Made by a program: the position numbers and the translations under genes. A stretch of 64,000 nt of DNA, taken from contig NZ_JADEYC010000007.1 of assembly GCF_015209505.1 (NCBI RefSeq), positions 264,645 through 328,644 on the forward strand. The letters are read 5' to 3'. The notes beneath the pieces were generated by a model. That model had not been told where the DNA came from and ran no database searches. It was given only the letters and a program-made list of their open reading frames with translations. Positions 53,765-63,140 of this stretch are shown piece after piece; position 1 is the stretch's first letter, and the number at the start of each line of letters is the position of its first letter. This stretch comes from Saccharopolyspora montiporae (lineage in GTDB: Bacteria; Actinomycetota; Actinomycetes; Mycobacteriales; Pseudonocardiaceae).

Positions 53765-54022
53765 TCAGCGACCTTCCTCCCAGCCCGACAGCTCACCGCT
53801 GTAGATGCCGTCCGGGCCGACGTGGCTGGCTTCCGCGTGCCAGAAGACATTGCCGTCCTCATCGACCACGGCGGTCTGCTCCTGCGAACCGACCCCTCCC
53901 GGGCCGACGTAGGACGCCTCGGAGTTGTAGCCGTCCGCGAGTGCCGCAGCAGGGGCCGACAACAGCAGGGCACCGGCCGCGACGGCAACTCCGGCGACTC
54001 GGCGGGTCGAAAGCTTCGCCAT
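53765..54022 (-). CDS. Small exported protein of unknown function
   Basis: 85 aa. Clear signal peptide (VAGVAVAAGALLLSAPAAAL, cleavage near ALA-D), leaving a ~55-residue mature part with two related copies of an E-A-S-(Y/H)-V-G-P-(G/D)-G motif (SEASYVGPGGVGS and AEASHVGPDGIYS), both followed by acidic sequence. Not assigned to a family. The ATG at 54022 is 12 bases after AGGAAAGG. Probably a secreted or cell-wall peptide. Confidence 0.65.
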   Translation of the reverse strand: MAKLSTRRVAGVAVAAGALLLSAPAAALADGYNSEASYVGPGGVGSQEQTAVVDEDGNVFWHAEASHVGPDGIYSGELSGWEEGR

Positions 54023-54409
54023 GATGAAGCACACCTTTCCTCTGATCGTCCGGACCGTGAGCGCCTTCTCGCTCACCCGGGCGGTGAATGCGCGTCGATG
54101 CGACGCGCACGCACCACCGTAGGAGCGTGTCCGCAATGTCGCGCTTCGAAACGCCCGGCAGGCAGCAACATGAAGGTTCTTTGGAATTCCCGGACACCGC
54201 GGAACGCGTTCGAAACCGACCTCGAACGGGGGTTGATCCGCCGACGTGCCGCTCCTGCGGCGCGGAATGCGGGCAGCGCTGCCCCGAACTCCCGGGAATG
54301 CTCCTGCTCCCACCGCGCGGTATCGGTCAGCTGACCGATACCGCGCGGACCGGTCGATTTCCTAGCCTCGGCAGGCAGATCACCACCGGCGCGAACGAGG
54401 AGCGTTGCT
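54023..54409. other. Intergenic region upstream of the amidase operon
   Basis: About 390 bases between the small exported gene (leftward) and the amidase (rightward). It contains the perfect 36-bp palindrome at 54313-54348; otherwise no gene recognised. Confidence 0.6.
54313..54348. promoter_or_regulatory. Perfect 36-bp palindrome upstream of the amidase operon
   Basis: The arm CCGCGCGGTATCGGTCAG (54313-54330) is followed directly by its exact reverse complement, with no loop bases. It is 61 bases upstream of the amidase start. Loop-free symmetry suits a dimeric regulator's operator better than a terminator, and the nearest rightward gene upstream already has its own terminator at 53715. Confidence 0.55.
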
Positions 54410-55858
54410 ATGACTTCGGTTCCGACCGCCACCGCCGACGAGTTGTGCTGGCTTTCCGCCGCGGACACGGCCCGCGAAGTCCGGGCCGGCCGCCTGTCCC
54501 CCATCGACATCGCCGAAGCCGCGGTGCACCGTATCGAGCGGATCGACCCCGAGCTCAACGCGCTGGTCAGCTTCGACCGCGAGCAGGTGTTGCGCGATGC
54601 CGCCGAACTGGAACGCGCCCAACGCGACCGGGAACCGCTGGGACCGCTGCACGGCGTCGGTTTCACGATCAAGGATCTGACCGCCGTGGCCGGACTCCCC
54701 CTCACGTTCGGACTGCGTCCGCTGGCCGAGGAGCACTGCGCGCACGACGCCGTGGCCGTCGAGCGGCTGCGGCGAGCGGGCGGACTGTTCCTGGGCAAGA
54801 CGAACACCCCGGAAGCCGGCTACTACGGCGGCACCGACAACCACCTGTTCGGCCCGACGCACAACCCGTGGAAACCCGGCTGCACAGCGGGCGGATCCAG
54901 CGGTGGCGCGGCGGCCGCGGTGGCCGCCGGGCTCGGGCAACTCGCCGAAGGCAGCGACGGCGCGGGATCCGTGCGCATCCCGTCGTCGCTGTGCGGCGTC
55001 GTCGGCCTGAAACCGTCCCCCGGGCGCATCCCGCAGACGATCCTGCCCGCGCGCTACGCCACGTGGGCCTACCACGGCCCGATCACCCGCACCGTCGCCG
55101 ACAACGCGCTGATGCTCGACGTGCTCAGCGGACCGCACCCGGCCGACCCGCTGTCGCTGCCCACACCACCCGCGCACTTCTCGTTCTCCGCGACGCTGCG
55201 CGGCGATGTGCGCGGCTGGCGCGTGGCGTGGTCCCCGGACCTGGGCTTCGCCGAGGTCGCACCCGAGGTCACCGAGGTGTGCCGGCAGGCGGTGCAGGTC
55301 TTCGCGGAGCTGGGCGCCGTCGTCGAAGAGGCCACTCCCGCCCTCGGCGACCCCGAAGAGGCCATGTGGCACGGGATCTGGGTACCCGGATACGGCGCCG
55401 AGCGCGACCTGCTGGACTGGGACTCACTGCGCGGGCAGGTCGACGACGAGCTGCTGGAGCTCTTCGCCGAGGGCGACCGGGTCAGCGCCACGGACGTGGG
55501 CCGGGCCGAGGCGTTCCGCGGCCGGATGTGGGACGTGTTCACCGCGTTCATGGCCGAGTACGACCTGCTGGTGACCCCGACGCTGTGCGAGGCGACCTTC
55601 CCGCTGGACCGGTTCGCGCCGCTGTCCTTGGACGGGCAATCGCTGCGGCGCCGGCTGCTGGGGTGGCTGCTGACCTATCCGTTCAACATGCTGACCACCC
55701 CGGCGATCACCGTGCCCGCCGGATTCACCGCCGACGGACGGCCGGTGGGCCTGCAGCTGTGCGCCACGCAGCACCGGGAGGACACCCTGCTGCGCGCAGC
55801 GGCCTGCTTCGAGGCCGCACAGCCCTGGCAGCAGCACCGACCGGGGGACGACTTCTGA
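54410..55858 (+). CDS. Amidase (amidase signature family)
   Basis: 482 aa. Ser-cisSer-Lys triad residues are visible: Lys in GVGFTIKDLTAV, the Gly/Ser motif AGGSSGGAAAAVAAG, and the acyl-accepting Ser in SDGAGSVRIP. The C-terminus (NMLTTPAITVPAGFTADGRP, GLQLCATQHREDTLL) is typical. It hydrolyses an amide to acid plus ammonia or amine. GAGGAG lies about 7 bases before the ATG. Together with the amine oxidase downstream, it suggests use of amides and amines as nitrogen or carbon sources. Confidence 0.9.
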   Translation: MTSVPTATADELCWLSAADTAREVRAGRLSPIDIAEAAVHRIERIDPELNALVSFDREQVLRDAAELERAQRDREPLGPLHGVGFTIKDLTAVAGLPLTFGLRPLAEEHCAHDAVAVERLRRAGGLFLGKTNTPEAGYYGGTDNHLFGPTHNPWKPGCTAGGSSGGAAAAVAAGLGQLAEGSDGAGSVRIPSSLCGVVGLKPSPGRIPQTILPARYATWAYHGPITRTVADNALMLDVLSGPHPADPLSLPTPPAHFSFSATLRGDVRGWRVAWSPDLGFAEVAPEVTEVCRQAVQVFAELGAVVEEATPALGDPEEAMWHGIWVPGYGAERDLLDWDSLRGQVDDELLELFAEGDRVSATDVGRAEAFRGRMWDVFTAFMAEYDLLVTPTLCEATFPLDRFAPLSLDGQSLRRRLLGWLLTYPFNMLTTPAITVPAGFTADGRPVGLQLCATQHREDTLLRAAACFEAAQPWQQHRPGDDF

Positions 55859-55927
55859 TGGTGCGCACGGATGTCGTTGCCCGCGAGCGGTTCTCAGCAC
55901 CGGATCCGCCGCGTACGGTGTCGGTCC

Positions 55928-56635
55928 ATGGACGCTCGCCGCTCCCCCGTCGGCGAGCTCGCGGCGGCCTGCTCCCGGACGGCACCGCCGTCGGTGCGCG
56001 CGCACGGCATCCTGCGGCAGCTGCACCGGGCGGCGCCGTACGCGGCGGCGATGATCAGCTACGTCGACCCGGCCGACGGCGGGCACCGGGCGCTAGCCGC
56101 ATCCGGGTACTCCGCGCGGGTCGCCGACTACCTGCTGACCGATTTCATCCACCGGGACCCCGGCTACGCCGCGGCACGCACGCACCCGGACCGGGTGATG
56201 TGCTGGCGGATGCTGCCCGGCTACACCCGCACGGTCAGCGTCACCGAGTTCTTCCGCCCCAGCGGCTTCGGCGAAGGATCGTCGCTGTGCCTGCGCGACG
56301 GGTCCGGGCACCAGGTCGGGGCGCTGCACATCAGCGTGCGCCAGGGCACGTTCCCGGACTCCTGGCTGGGTTTCCTGGCCGAGCTGCGCGCCGTGTTCGC
56401 CGAGCTGTCGGCTGCGGCCGGCGTCCGTTCCGCAGCACCGCTGACCCCGCGGGAGACCGACGTGCTGCGCCTGCTCGCCGCCGGCATGTCCAACGCCCAG
56501 ATCGCCGCGGACCTGGTGCTGTCCCGACGCACCGTCGGCACGCACGTCGAGCACATCCTGCGCAAACTGGGAGCTGCCAACCGCGTGCAGGTGACCGCCC
56601 GGGCCGTCGCGCTCGGGCTGGCCGAACCCTGGTGA
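55928..56635 (+). CDS. LuxR-family transcriptional regulator
   Basis: 235 aa. The C-terminal DNA-binding domain is clear (~residues 170-232): LTPRETDVLRLLAAGMSNAQ, then IAADLVLSRRTVGTHVEHIL. The N-terminal ~150 residues look like a sensory domain but match no family I can name. The start is uncertain: ATG 55928 lacks a ribosome-binding site, and ATG 55871 is also in frame. Located between the amidase and the copper amine oxidase, 69 bases and 55 bases away, so probably regulates them, perhaps through the upstream palindrome. Confidence 0.83.
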   Translation: MDARRSPVGELAAACSRTAPPSVRAHGILRQLHRAAPYAAAMISYVDPADGGHRALAASGYSARVADYLLTDFIHRDPGYAAARTHPDRVMCWRMLPGYTRTVSVTEFFRPSGFGEGSSLCLRDGSGHQVGALHISVRQGTFPDSWLGFLAELRAVFAELSAAAGVRSAAPLTPRETDVLRLLAAGMSNAQIAADLVLSRRTVGTHVEHILRKLGAANRVQVTARAVALGLAEPW

Positions 56636-56690
56636 CGCGCCGGGCACCACCCGCGCGCCGGACACCGATCCCGACTTCTGGAGGACGCCG

Positions 56691-58676
56691 ATGACCGCCC
56701 TGGGCGAGACCACCACCCGAGCCGGCACCCCGCTGCCCGCCCACCCGCTGGAACCGCTGACCGGCGCCGAGATCGAAGCCGCTTCCGCGCTGGTGCGCGG
56801 CGACGCGCGGTTCGCCCCGGCGGCCCGTTTCGTCTACGTCGAGCTGGCCGAACCCGGCAAGGACGATCTCGCCGCCTTCGCACCCGGTGCGGCGTGGGAC
56901 CGCACGGCGAACGCGCTGCTGCGCGATCCCGCGCGCGGCTGCATCAGCGAGGTCGTGGTCTCGCTGAGCCGGGCCGCGGTGGTCGGCTGGCGAGACGTGC
57001 GCGGCGTGCAGGCGCCGATGACCAAGGAGGAGTTCCTGGCCTGCGAGTCGGTGGTGCGCGGCGACGAGCGCTGGATCGCCGCGATGCGCGAGCGCGGGGT
57101 GCAGGACCTGGAGCTGGCCATGGTCGACCCCTGGGCGGCCGGGTACACCGGCGAGCACGACGATCCGGGCGTGCGCCGGCTGGCCCGGCCGCTGACGTTC
57201 GTGCGGGCCGGACCGGACGACAACGGCTACGCGCACCCGGTCGAAGGGCTCATCGTCACCGTCGACCTCGACGAGATGCGCGTGCTGGAGGTGACCGATC
57301 ACGGCGCCGTCCCGTTGCCCGACCGGCCCGGCAACTACTACCCCGAGCTCGCGTTCACCGCGGACAACGTCCCCGAATTCGCCGGGCAGCGCGAACCGCT
57401 CAACCCCATCGAGATCAACCAGCCCGCCGGACCGTCGTTCCGCGTCGAGGGGCACGCCATCGCGTGGGCGAACTGGCGGTTGCGCATCGGGTTCACCCCG
57501 CGGGAAGGGCTCGTGCTGCACGAGGTCGGCTACGTCGACCGGGGGCGGCTGCGCCCGGTTCTGCACCGCGCTTCGTTGGCCGAGATGTACGTCCCCTACG
57601 GGGATCCGGGCGCCACACACCACAACAAGAACGTGTTCGACGAGGGCGAGTACGGGGTCGGCTGGTTGGCCAATTCGCTGGAACTGGGCTGCGACTGCCT
57701 CGGCGAGATCCGCTACTTCGACGCGGTGGTCAACGACCAGGACGGCATGCCGACCACGATCGGCAACGCGATCTGCCTGCACGAGGAAGACGCCTCGATC
57801 GGCTGGAAGCACACCGACTTCCGCACCGGCCGCGCCGAGGTGCGCCGCAACCGCAGGCTGGTGATCTCATTCATCACCACCGTCGGCAACTACGAGTACG
57901 GGTTCTACTGGCACCTGTACCTGGACGGGTCCATCGAGTTCGAGGTGAAGCTGACCGGGATCTTGTCCACCGGGGCACTGCCCGTCGGCGAAACCCCGGA
58001 TTTCGGCACGCTCGTCGCGCCGGGGCTGTACGGTCCGCACCACGAGCACTACTTCAGCCTGCGGCTGGACATGCGGGTCGACGGGGACCGGAACAACCTC
58101 GTCGAGGTCGACTCGGTCGCCGTTCCCCCGGGACCGGACAACCCGCACGGCAACGCCTGGCGCAGCCGGCAGCGCCGGTTGCGCAGCGAGTCCGAGGCGC
58201 AGCGGCTACCCGATCCGCTCGCGGGCCGCGCCTGGCTGGTGCAGAGCGCGGACCGCACCGGCCCGCTGGGCGCACCGACCGCGTACCGGATCGAGCCCGG
58301 CCCCTACACCGCACCGCTGTGGCAACCGGATTCGCAACAGGCCGCGCGCGGCGGTTTCGCCACCCGCCAGCTGTGGGCGACCCCGTTCGACCCGGACGAG
58401 TACTTCGCCGCGGGCCGCTACGTCGCGCAGAGCAGCGGCGGGGAGGGGCTTCCCGCCTACACCGCCGCCGACCGCGACCTGGACGACTGCGATCTCGTGC
58501 TGTGGTGCACGCTCAGCGCGCACCACGTGGTGCGCCCGGAGGACTGGCCGGTGATGCCGGTGACCGCGATCTCCACCCGGCTGCGGCCGTTCGGCTTCTT
58601 CGACGGCAACCCGATGCTGGACCTGCCCGCCGAGACCGGGCACTGCCCCGGTGACGAGTGCGGGGAGCACCCCTGA
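56691..58676 (+). CDS. Copper-containing primary-amine oxidase
   Basis: 661 aa. Cofactor Tyr lies in TVGNYEYGF (Tyr401, the T-x-x-N-Y-D/E-Y motif that becomes topaquinone), catalytic Asp region in YFDAVVNDQDG, copper His pair in GPHHEHYFSLRLDM and third His in LSAHHVVRPEDWPVMPV. N2/N3-like domains occupy the first ~220 residues. It oxidises primary amines to aldehydes with release of ammonia and H2O2. GGAGG lies 5 bases before the ATG. Follows the LuxR gene by 55 bases. Confidence 0.93.
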   Translation: MTALGETTTRAGTPLPAHPLEPLTGAEIEAASALVRGDARFAPAARFVYVELAEPGKDDLAAFAPGAAWDRTANALLRDPARGCISEVVVSLSRAAVVGWRDVRGVQAPMTKEEFLACESVVRGDERWIAAMRERGVQDLELAMVDPWAAGYTGEHDDPGVRRLARPLTFVRAGPDDNGYAHPVEGLIVTVDLDEMRVLEVTDHGAVPLPDRPGNYYPELAFTADNVPEFAGQREPLNPIEINQPAGPSFRVEGHAIAWANWRLRIGFTPREGLVLHEVGYVDRGRLRPVLHRASLAEMYVPYGDPGATHHNKNVFDEGEYGVGWLANSLELGCDCLGEIRYFDAVVNDQDGMPTTIGNAICLHEEDASIGWKHTDFRTGRAEVRRNRRLVISFITTVGNYEYGFYWHLYLDGSIEFEVKLTGILSTGALPVGETPDFGTLVAPGLYGPHHEHYFSLRLDMRVDGDRNNLVEVDSVAVPPGPDNPHGNAWRSRQRRLRSESEAQRLPDPLAGRAWLVQSADRTGPLGAPTAYRIEPGPYTAPLWQPDSQQAARGGFATRQLWATPFDPDEYFAAGRYVAQSSGGEGLPAYTAADRDLDDCDLVLWCTLSAHHVVRPEDWPVMPVTAISTRLRPFGFFDGNPMLDLPAETGHCPGDECGEHP

Positions 58677-58689
58677 CCGGGCCGGCCGG

Positions 58690-60168
58690 TCACTCCTGCA
58701 CGACGTAGGGCGCGGGGTCGAAGGTTCCGTTGCGCTCGCGGAAGGCGCGCGCCGAATCCGGCCACAGCAGGGTGAGCCGACCGGAGCGCTCGTCGACGTA
58801 CCAGCTGCGGCAGCCCCCGGTCAGCCAGACCGTGGAGCGGCTGCGCCGGTCGATGTCCCGTGTGTAGGCGCGCTCGGCCTCCAGCGAGACTTCCAAGGTG
58901 CGCGCGCCGTGGCGCCGCAGGTGCTGCAGCGCCCCGAGCACGTAGTCGATCTGCGTCTCGATCATCTCGATCGCCGAATTGTGCCCGAGACTGGCGTTCG
59001 GGCCGTCCAGCACGAACATGTTCGGGAACCCGTGCACGGTCGTCGAGGCGTAGGCGGTCATCCCGCCGCTCCAGTGCTCGGCCAGCGATCTGCCGCCGCG
59101 CCCGGCGATGCGGTCCGCGAACGGCGGCCGGGTGGACAGGAATCCGGTGGCCAGCACCAGCGCGTCCAGCTCGTGCCTGCGGCCGTGCGCGGACACCGCC
59201 GCGGATCCCTCCACCCGGTCCAGGGCGCCGGGTTCCAGAACCACGTCCTGCCGGTTCAGCGCCGGGTAGTAGTCGTCGGACAGCAGCACGCGCTTGCAGC
59301 CGATCTCGTAGTCCGGGGTCAGCCGGGCGCGCAGCTGCGGATCCGGCACGCTGTCGGCCAGGTGCTGCAGGGCGCGGGCGCGCAGTGCGTCGATGTCCGG
59401 GCGCACCCGGTGCCGCTGGCCGATCGCCGCATCGGCCTCGGCGAACAGCTGCTCGCGCGCGTCGCGCAGCGCGGCCGGGTTGCGGGCGAAGTGCTCGCGT
59501 TCGCCGACCGAGTAGGCGCGGTTGCCGCGCGGGACGACGTAGGGCGCGCTGCGCTGGAAGACGACCAGGCCGGCGGTCGAACCGGCGAGACCGGGCACGA
59601 GCTGGGCCGCCGAGGCACCGGTGCCCACCACGCCGACCCGGCGCCCGCTGAGGTCCAGACCGGGCTGCCAGCCCGCGGTGTGCAGCACCGGCCCGTCGAA
59701 GTCGTCGATCCCGGGCACATCGGGATAGCTGGGCTCGGACAGGCGTCCCGCCGCCATCACGAGGGTGCGCGCCCACCACACCCCGGCGCCGGTGTCGATC
59801 CGCCACAGCTGGGTGCTTTCGTGCCAGGTCGCGCCGTGCATCTCGGCGCCGAACCGGATGTGCTCGTAGAGCCCGTCGCTGCGCGCGCAGGAACGCAGGT
59901 ATTCCTGGATCTCCTCGCCCGGGGCGAAGAACTGCGACCAGTGCGGGTTGGGCAGGAACGAGAAGCAGTACAGGTGCGCGGGCACATCGCAGCACACGCC
60001 CGGATACCGGTTGTCCCGCCACGTTCCGCCGACGTCGTCGGCACGTTCGAGGATCACGAACGACCGGCAGCCGCGGCGGGCGAGCTGGATCCCGGTGCCC
60101 AGCCCGGCGAATCCCGCCCCGACGATCGCGACCTCGACGGGCGCGCCGTCCGGATCCGCGCCGCTCAC
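58690..60168 (-). CDS. Flavin monooxygenase, Baeyer-Villiger type
   Basis: 492 aa. N-terminal FAD site AIVGAGFAGLGTGIQLARRG, then ERADDVGGTWRDNRYPGVCC, the fingerprint FDGPVLHTAGWQ (F-x-G-x-x-x-H-x-x-x-W) and NADPH site RRVGVVGTGASAAQLVPGLA. It would insert oxygen next to a ketone, or oxidise a soft heteroatom, using NADPH and O2. GTG start overlaps the stop of the CofH-like gene (GTGA), so the two are coupled. The substrate is unknown; steroid ketones are one option. Confidence 0.88.
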   Translation of the reverse strand: MSGADPDGAPVEVAIVGAGFAGLGTGIQLARRGCRSFVILERADDVGGTWRDNRYPGVCCDVPAHLYCFSFLPNPHWSQFFAPGEEIQEYLRSCARSDGLYEHIRFGAEMHGATWHESTQLWRIDTGAGVWWARTLVMAAGRLSEPSYPDVPGIDDFDGPVLHTAGWQPGLDLSGRRVGVVGTGASAAQLVPGLAGSTAGLVVFQRSAPYVVPRGNRAYSVGEREHFARNPAALRDAREQLFAEADAAIGQRHRVRPDIDALRARALQHLADSVPDPQLRARLTPDYEIGCKRVLLSDDYYPALNRQDVVLEPGALDRVEGSAAVSAHGRRHELDALVLATGFLSTRPPFADRIAGRGGRSLAEHWSGGMTAYASTTVHGFPNMFVLDGPNASLGHNSAIEMIETQIDYVLGALQHLRRHGARTLEVSLEAERAYTRDIDRRSRSTVWLTGGCRSWYVDERSGRLTLLWPDSARAFRERNGTFDPAPYVVQE

Positions 60169-61244
60169 AGCGCTGCGTTCGCCCCGTCGCGCGCCGTGCC
60201 GAGCCGCCCGGTCACCGGCGGGGTGCCGTAGTCGGTGGCCCGCTGCCGGGGCCGCCTGCCGAGCTGCTCGGCGCAGGAGTCGATCTCGGCCCGGGACAGC
60301 TGCAGCCCGGATTCCGCGCCCGCGGCCGGCCACCGCGTGCCGTCGAGCAGCAGCCCGCCGAAGTCGTCGGCACCACCGGCGAGCACGGCGCGGCTGAGTT
60401 CGGTGCCGAGCTTGGGCCAGGCCGCCTGGATGTGGTCGATGCGGCCGTGCAGCAGCAGCCGGGCCACCGCGTGCAGCGCGCGCGTCTCCCGCGCGGACGG
60501 TCCCGGGCGCGCGATGCCGGTCAGGTGCGCGGGCATCGCCTCCGGCGTCATGGGCATGGCGATGAGCTCGGTGAAACCGCCGGTGCGGTCCTGCATTTCG
60601 GCGAGGGTGCGCAGGTGGGCGACCTGCTGCTCCGGGGTTTCCACGTGGCCGTAGACGATGGTCGAGGTGGAGCGCAGGCCGACCTCGTGCGCGGTGCCGA
60701 TGAGCTCGATCCAGCGCTGCACCGGCAGGTCCGGACCACCGGCGAGCCGGGCGCGGACGTCGTCGTCGAGGATGCGGGCGGCCGTGCCGGGCACGGTGGC
60801 CAGACCGGCGGCCGCCGCTTCCTGTAGGAACTCGCGCGGGGTGGTGTCGAGCCGGTGCGCGGCGTCGGCGACTTCGGCGGCGCGGTAGGCGTGCAGGTGC
60901 ACCGGGGCGGCCGCGGTGATCGTGCGCACCAGGTCCAGGTACTCCTGCGCCGGGGCGTCGGCCGGCACCGGGCCCTGCATGCACACTTCGGTCGCGCCGA
61001 GCGACCACGCCTCGCGCACCAGGTCACCGACCAGCGCGTGCTGCCCGGCGACCTGCCCGGTGTCCAGGTTGCGGTTGACCACGTAGGTGAGTTCCGCGCC
61101 GACCGCGCTGCGGCGCACCTCATCGGCCAGGCGGCACAGCGCCGCCAGCTCGTCGCCGTCGGCACCGAGCAGCTGCACGTACTCCGCGTCGGACAACGCG
61201 GCCGGAGCACCCTCCGCCTTCGACAGCGTCCGGACCAGACTCAC
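60165..61244 (-). CDS. CofH/FbiC-like protein lacking the radical-SAM cysteine motif
   Basis: 359 aa. It follows the C-terminal (CofH) half of F420-synthase FbiC: VNRNL (~56-60), AWSLGATEVCMQGPVPADAP, EYLDLVRTI, HLHAYRAAEV, LATVPGTAARIL, STSTIVYGHVETPEQQVAHL and GGFTELIAMPM. Where CofH has CxxxCxxC, this protein reads DTGQVAGQHALVGD and has no cysteine, so it cannot bind the usual [4Fe-4S] cluster. The start GTG 61244 has AGGAGG 5 bases upstream; upstream ATGs lack one. It overlaps the monooxygenase gene. Probably an inactive or repurposed homologue. Confidence 0.78.
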   Translation of the reverse strand: MSLVRTLSKAEGAPAALSDAEYVQLLGADGDELAALCRLADEVRRSAVGAELTYVVNRNLDTGQVAGQHALVGDLVREAWSLGATEVCMQGPVPADAPAQEYLDLVRTITAAAPVHLHAYRAAEVADAAHRLDTTPREFLQEAAAAGLATVPGTAARILDDDVRARLAGGPDLPVQRWIELIGTAHEVGLRSTSTIVYGHVETPEQQVAHLRTLAEMQDRTGGFTELIAMPMTPEAMPAHLTGIARPGPSARETRALHAVARLLLHGRIDHIQAAWPKLGTELSRAVLAGGADDFGGLLLDGTRWPAAGAESGLQLSRAEIDSCAEQLGRRPRQRATDYGTPPVTGRLGTARDGANAAL

Positions 61245-61468
61245 CGCGGCCTCCTGCATTCGACGATTCGGCACCCGGGACGCCCGCCGCGCCGGAGCCG
61301 CGACCGGCGAACATCGTCCCCCAACATAGCGGCATCGGGCACCCGGTTCGCACTCCCTCCCCGGTCATCGGGCCGTCGTCCGAAGTCGGCCACCGCGGAG
61401 GCCGGCGGGCGTATGTTGCTACCTGCCCGTGCTCGCGGGCGCGGTTCCAGCGGAGGTGTTCGGGCGGG

Positions 61469-63067
61469 GTGCAGGACGTTCAGCAGGAGCGGGCGGCACC
61501 GGTGTCGGCGCGCCGCGCGACCGGGTCGATGGCGGTGGCCGCGCTGGTCAGCAAGATCACCGGGTTCCTGCGGACGGTGGTGATCGTGTGGGTCCTGGGC
61601 TTCTCGGTGGCCGCGGACGCCTACAACGCCGCGGGCAGCATGCCCAACCAGGTCTACGAGCTGCTGGTCGGCGGGGTGCTCACCAGTGTGCTGGTGCCGC
61701 TGCTGGTGCGGGCCCGCGCGGACGATCCGGACGGCGGCGAGCTCTACGCGCAGCGGCTGTTCACGATGACGACCTGCGCGCTGCTGCTGGTCACGGTACT
61801 GGCGGTGCTGGGCGCCCCGGTGCTGACCTCGGTGCTCGTCGACGAGTCGACCGGGCGCGCGGATCCCGGGCTGACCACGGCGTTCGCCTACCTGCTGCTG
61901 CCGCAGATCCTGTTCTACGGCTGGTCGGCGCTGTTCGGCGCGACGTTGAACGCGCGGGAGGTGTTCGGTCCGCCGGCATGGGCGCCGGTGCTCAACAACG
62001 TGATCCTCATCGCCGCCTTCGGCCTCTACCTGGCCCCGGGTCTACTGAGCCTGGATCCGCTGCAGCTGTCGGCGACCGACGTCCTGGTGCTGGGCGCGGG
62101 CAGCACGCTGGGCGTGGCGGTACAGGCCGTAGCGCTGGTTCCCGCGTTGCTGCGCAGCGGTTTCCGGTTCCGCTGGCGATGGGGCTGGGATCCGCGGTTC
62201 CGCGAGTTCAGCGGGCTGGCGGCCTGGACGGTGGCCTATGCGCTGCTGGCCCAGCTGGGGGTGCTCGCGGTGATCAACGTGACCACCGCGCACGGTGGGT
62301 TGACCACGTACAACACCGTGTGGCTGCTGGTGCAGTTGCCCTACGGGGTGCTCGGTTATGCGCTGGTCACCGCGATCCTGCCGCGGATGAGCCGTGCCGC
62401 GGCCGACGGCGACCTGCCGCGCCTGGGCCGCGACCTGTCGCTGGCGACCCGGTTGTCGGCGGTGGTGATGCTGCCGGTTACCGCGCTGCTGGTGGTGCTG
62501 GGCGCGACGCTGGCGACCGCGCTGTTCTCCGTCGGGCACGGCGCGAGCGATGCGGGGACGGTCGGAACCGCGCTGGTGGCAGGCGCTTTCGGCGTGCTGC
62601 CCTATGCGGTGACGCTGCTGCAGCTGCGGGTGTTCTACGCGCTCAAGGACGCCCGCACGCCGGCGCTGATCATGCTGCTGATCGTGGCGGTGAAGGTGGC
62701 GCTGACGATGCTGTCGCCGGTGCTGCTGCCCGCGCACCAGGTGGTGCACGGGGTCGTGTTCGCCAACTCCTGTTCGTTCGTGGTGGGCTGGGTCGCCGGT
62801 GAGCTGTGCCTGCGCGCGCGGCTGGGCGGGGCGCGGCGGGACGTGGCCCCGGCGCTGGCCCGGTCCGCGGCGGCCGCGGCGGCGGCTGGGGCCTGCGCGC
62901 TGGCCGTGCGGTGGGCGCTGCCGGATTCGCCCGCTTGGGCCTGGCCGTGCCTGGCCGCCGCATCGGTGTGCGGGCTGGCCGCGGCATGGCTGGTGCTGCT
63001 GCTGACGCGCAGCCCGGAGCTCCGCCAGTTGCCCGTGCCGCTGCTGCGCGGGTCGCAGCGCCGCTGA
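61469..63067 (+). CDS. MurJ-family lipid flippase (MviN-like)
   Basis: 532 aa polytopic membrane protein of the MVF/MATE fold, about 14 hydrophobic segments. LVSKITGFLRTVVIVWVLGF and SMPNQVYELLVGGVLTSVLV at the N-terminus and RVFYALKDARTPALIMLL later are MurJ landmarks. MurJ flips lipid II for peptidoglycan synthesis. This copy lacks the long cytoplasmic extension of mycobacterial MviN. GTG start at 61469. No cell-wall genes adjoin it, so it may be a paralogue with another lipid-linked substrate. Confidence 0.85.
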   Translation: MQDVQQERAAPVSARRATGSMAVAALVSKITGFLRTVVIVWVLGFSVAADAYNAAGSMPNQVYELLVGGVLTSVLVPLLVRARADDPDGGELYAQRLFTMTTCALLLVTVLAVLGAPVLTSVLVDESTGRADPGLTTAFAYLLLPQILFYGWSALFGATLNAREVFGPPAWAPVLNNVILIAAFGLYLAPGLLSLDPLQLSATDVLVLGAGSTLGVAVQAVALVPALLRSGFRFRWRWGWDPRFREFSGLAAWTVAYALLAQLGVLAVINVTTAHGGLTTYNTVWLLVQLPYGVLGYALVTAILPRMSRAAADGDLPRLGRDLSLATRLSAVVMLPVTALLVVLGATLATALFSVGHGASDAGTVGTALVAGAFGVLPYAVTLLQLRVFYALKDARTPALIMLLIVAVKVALTMLSPVLLPAHQVVHGVVFANSCSFVVGWVAGELCLRARLGGARRDVAPALARSAAAAAAAGACALAVRWALPDSPAWAWPCLAAASVCGLAAAWLVLLLTRSPELRQLPVPLLRGSQRR

Positions 63068-63140
63068 GCCGGGATCTCCCTGCCGCGGCGGCACGGCCGC
63101 TACCGTGGTCGGCAGCTTCGGACCCGTCCCGGGAGGTGTC

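Noticed and set aside
58670..58690. GACCGG...CCGGTC repeat between amine oxidase and monooxygenase as a terminator
   Set aside because: It overlaps the amine oxidase stop codon and the stem is short; too weak to list as a feature.
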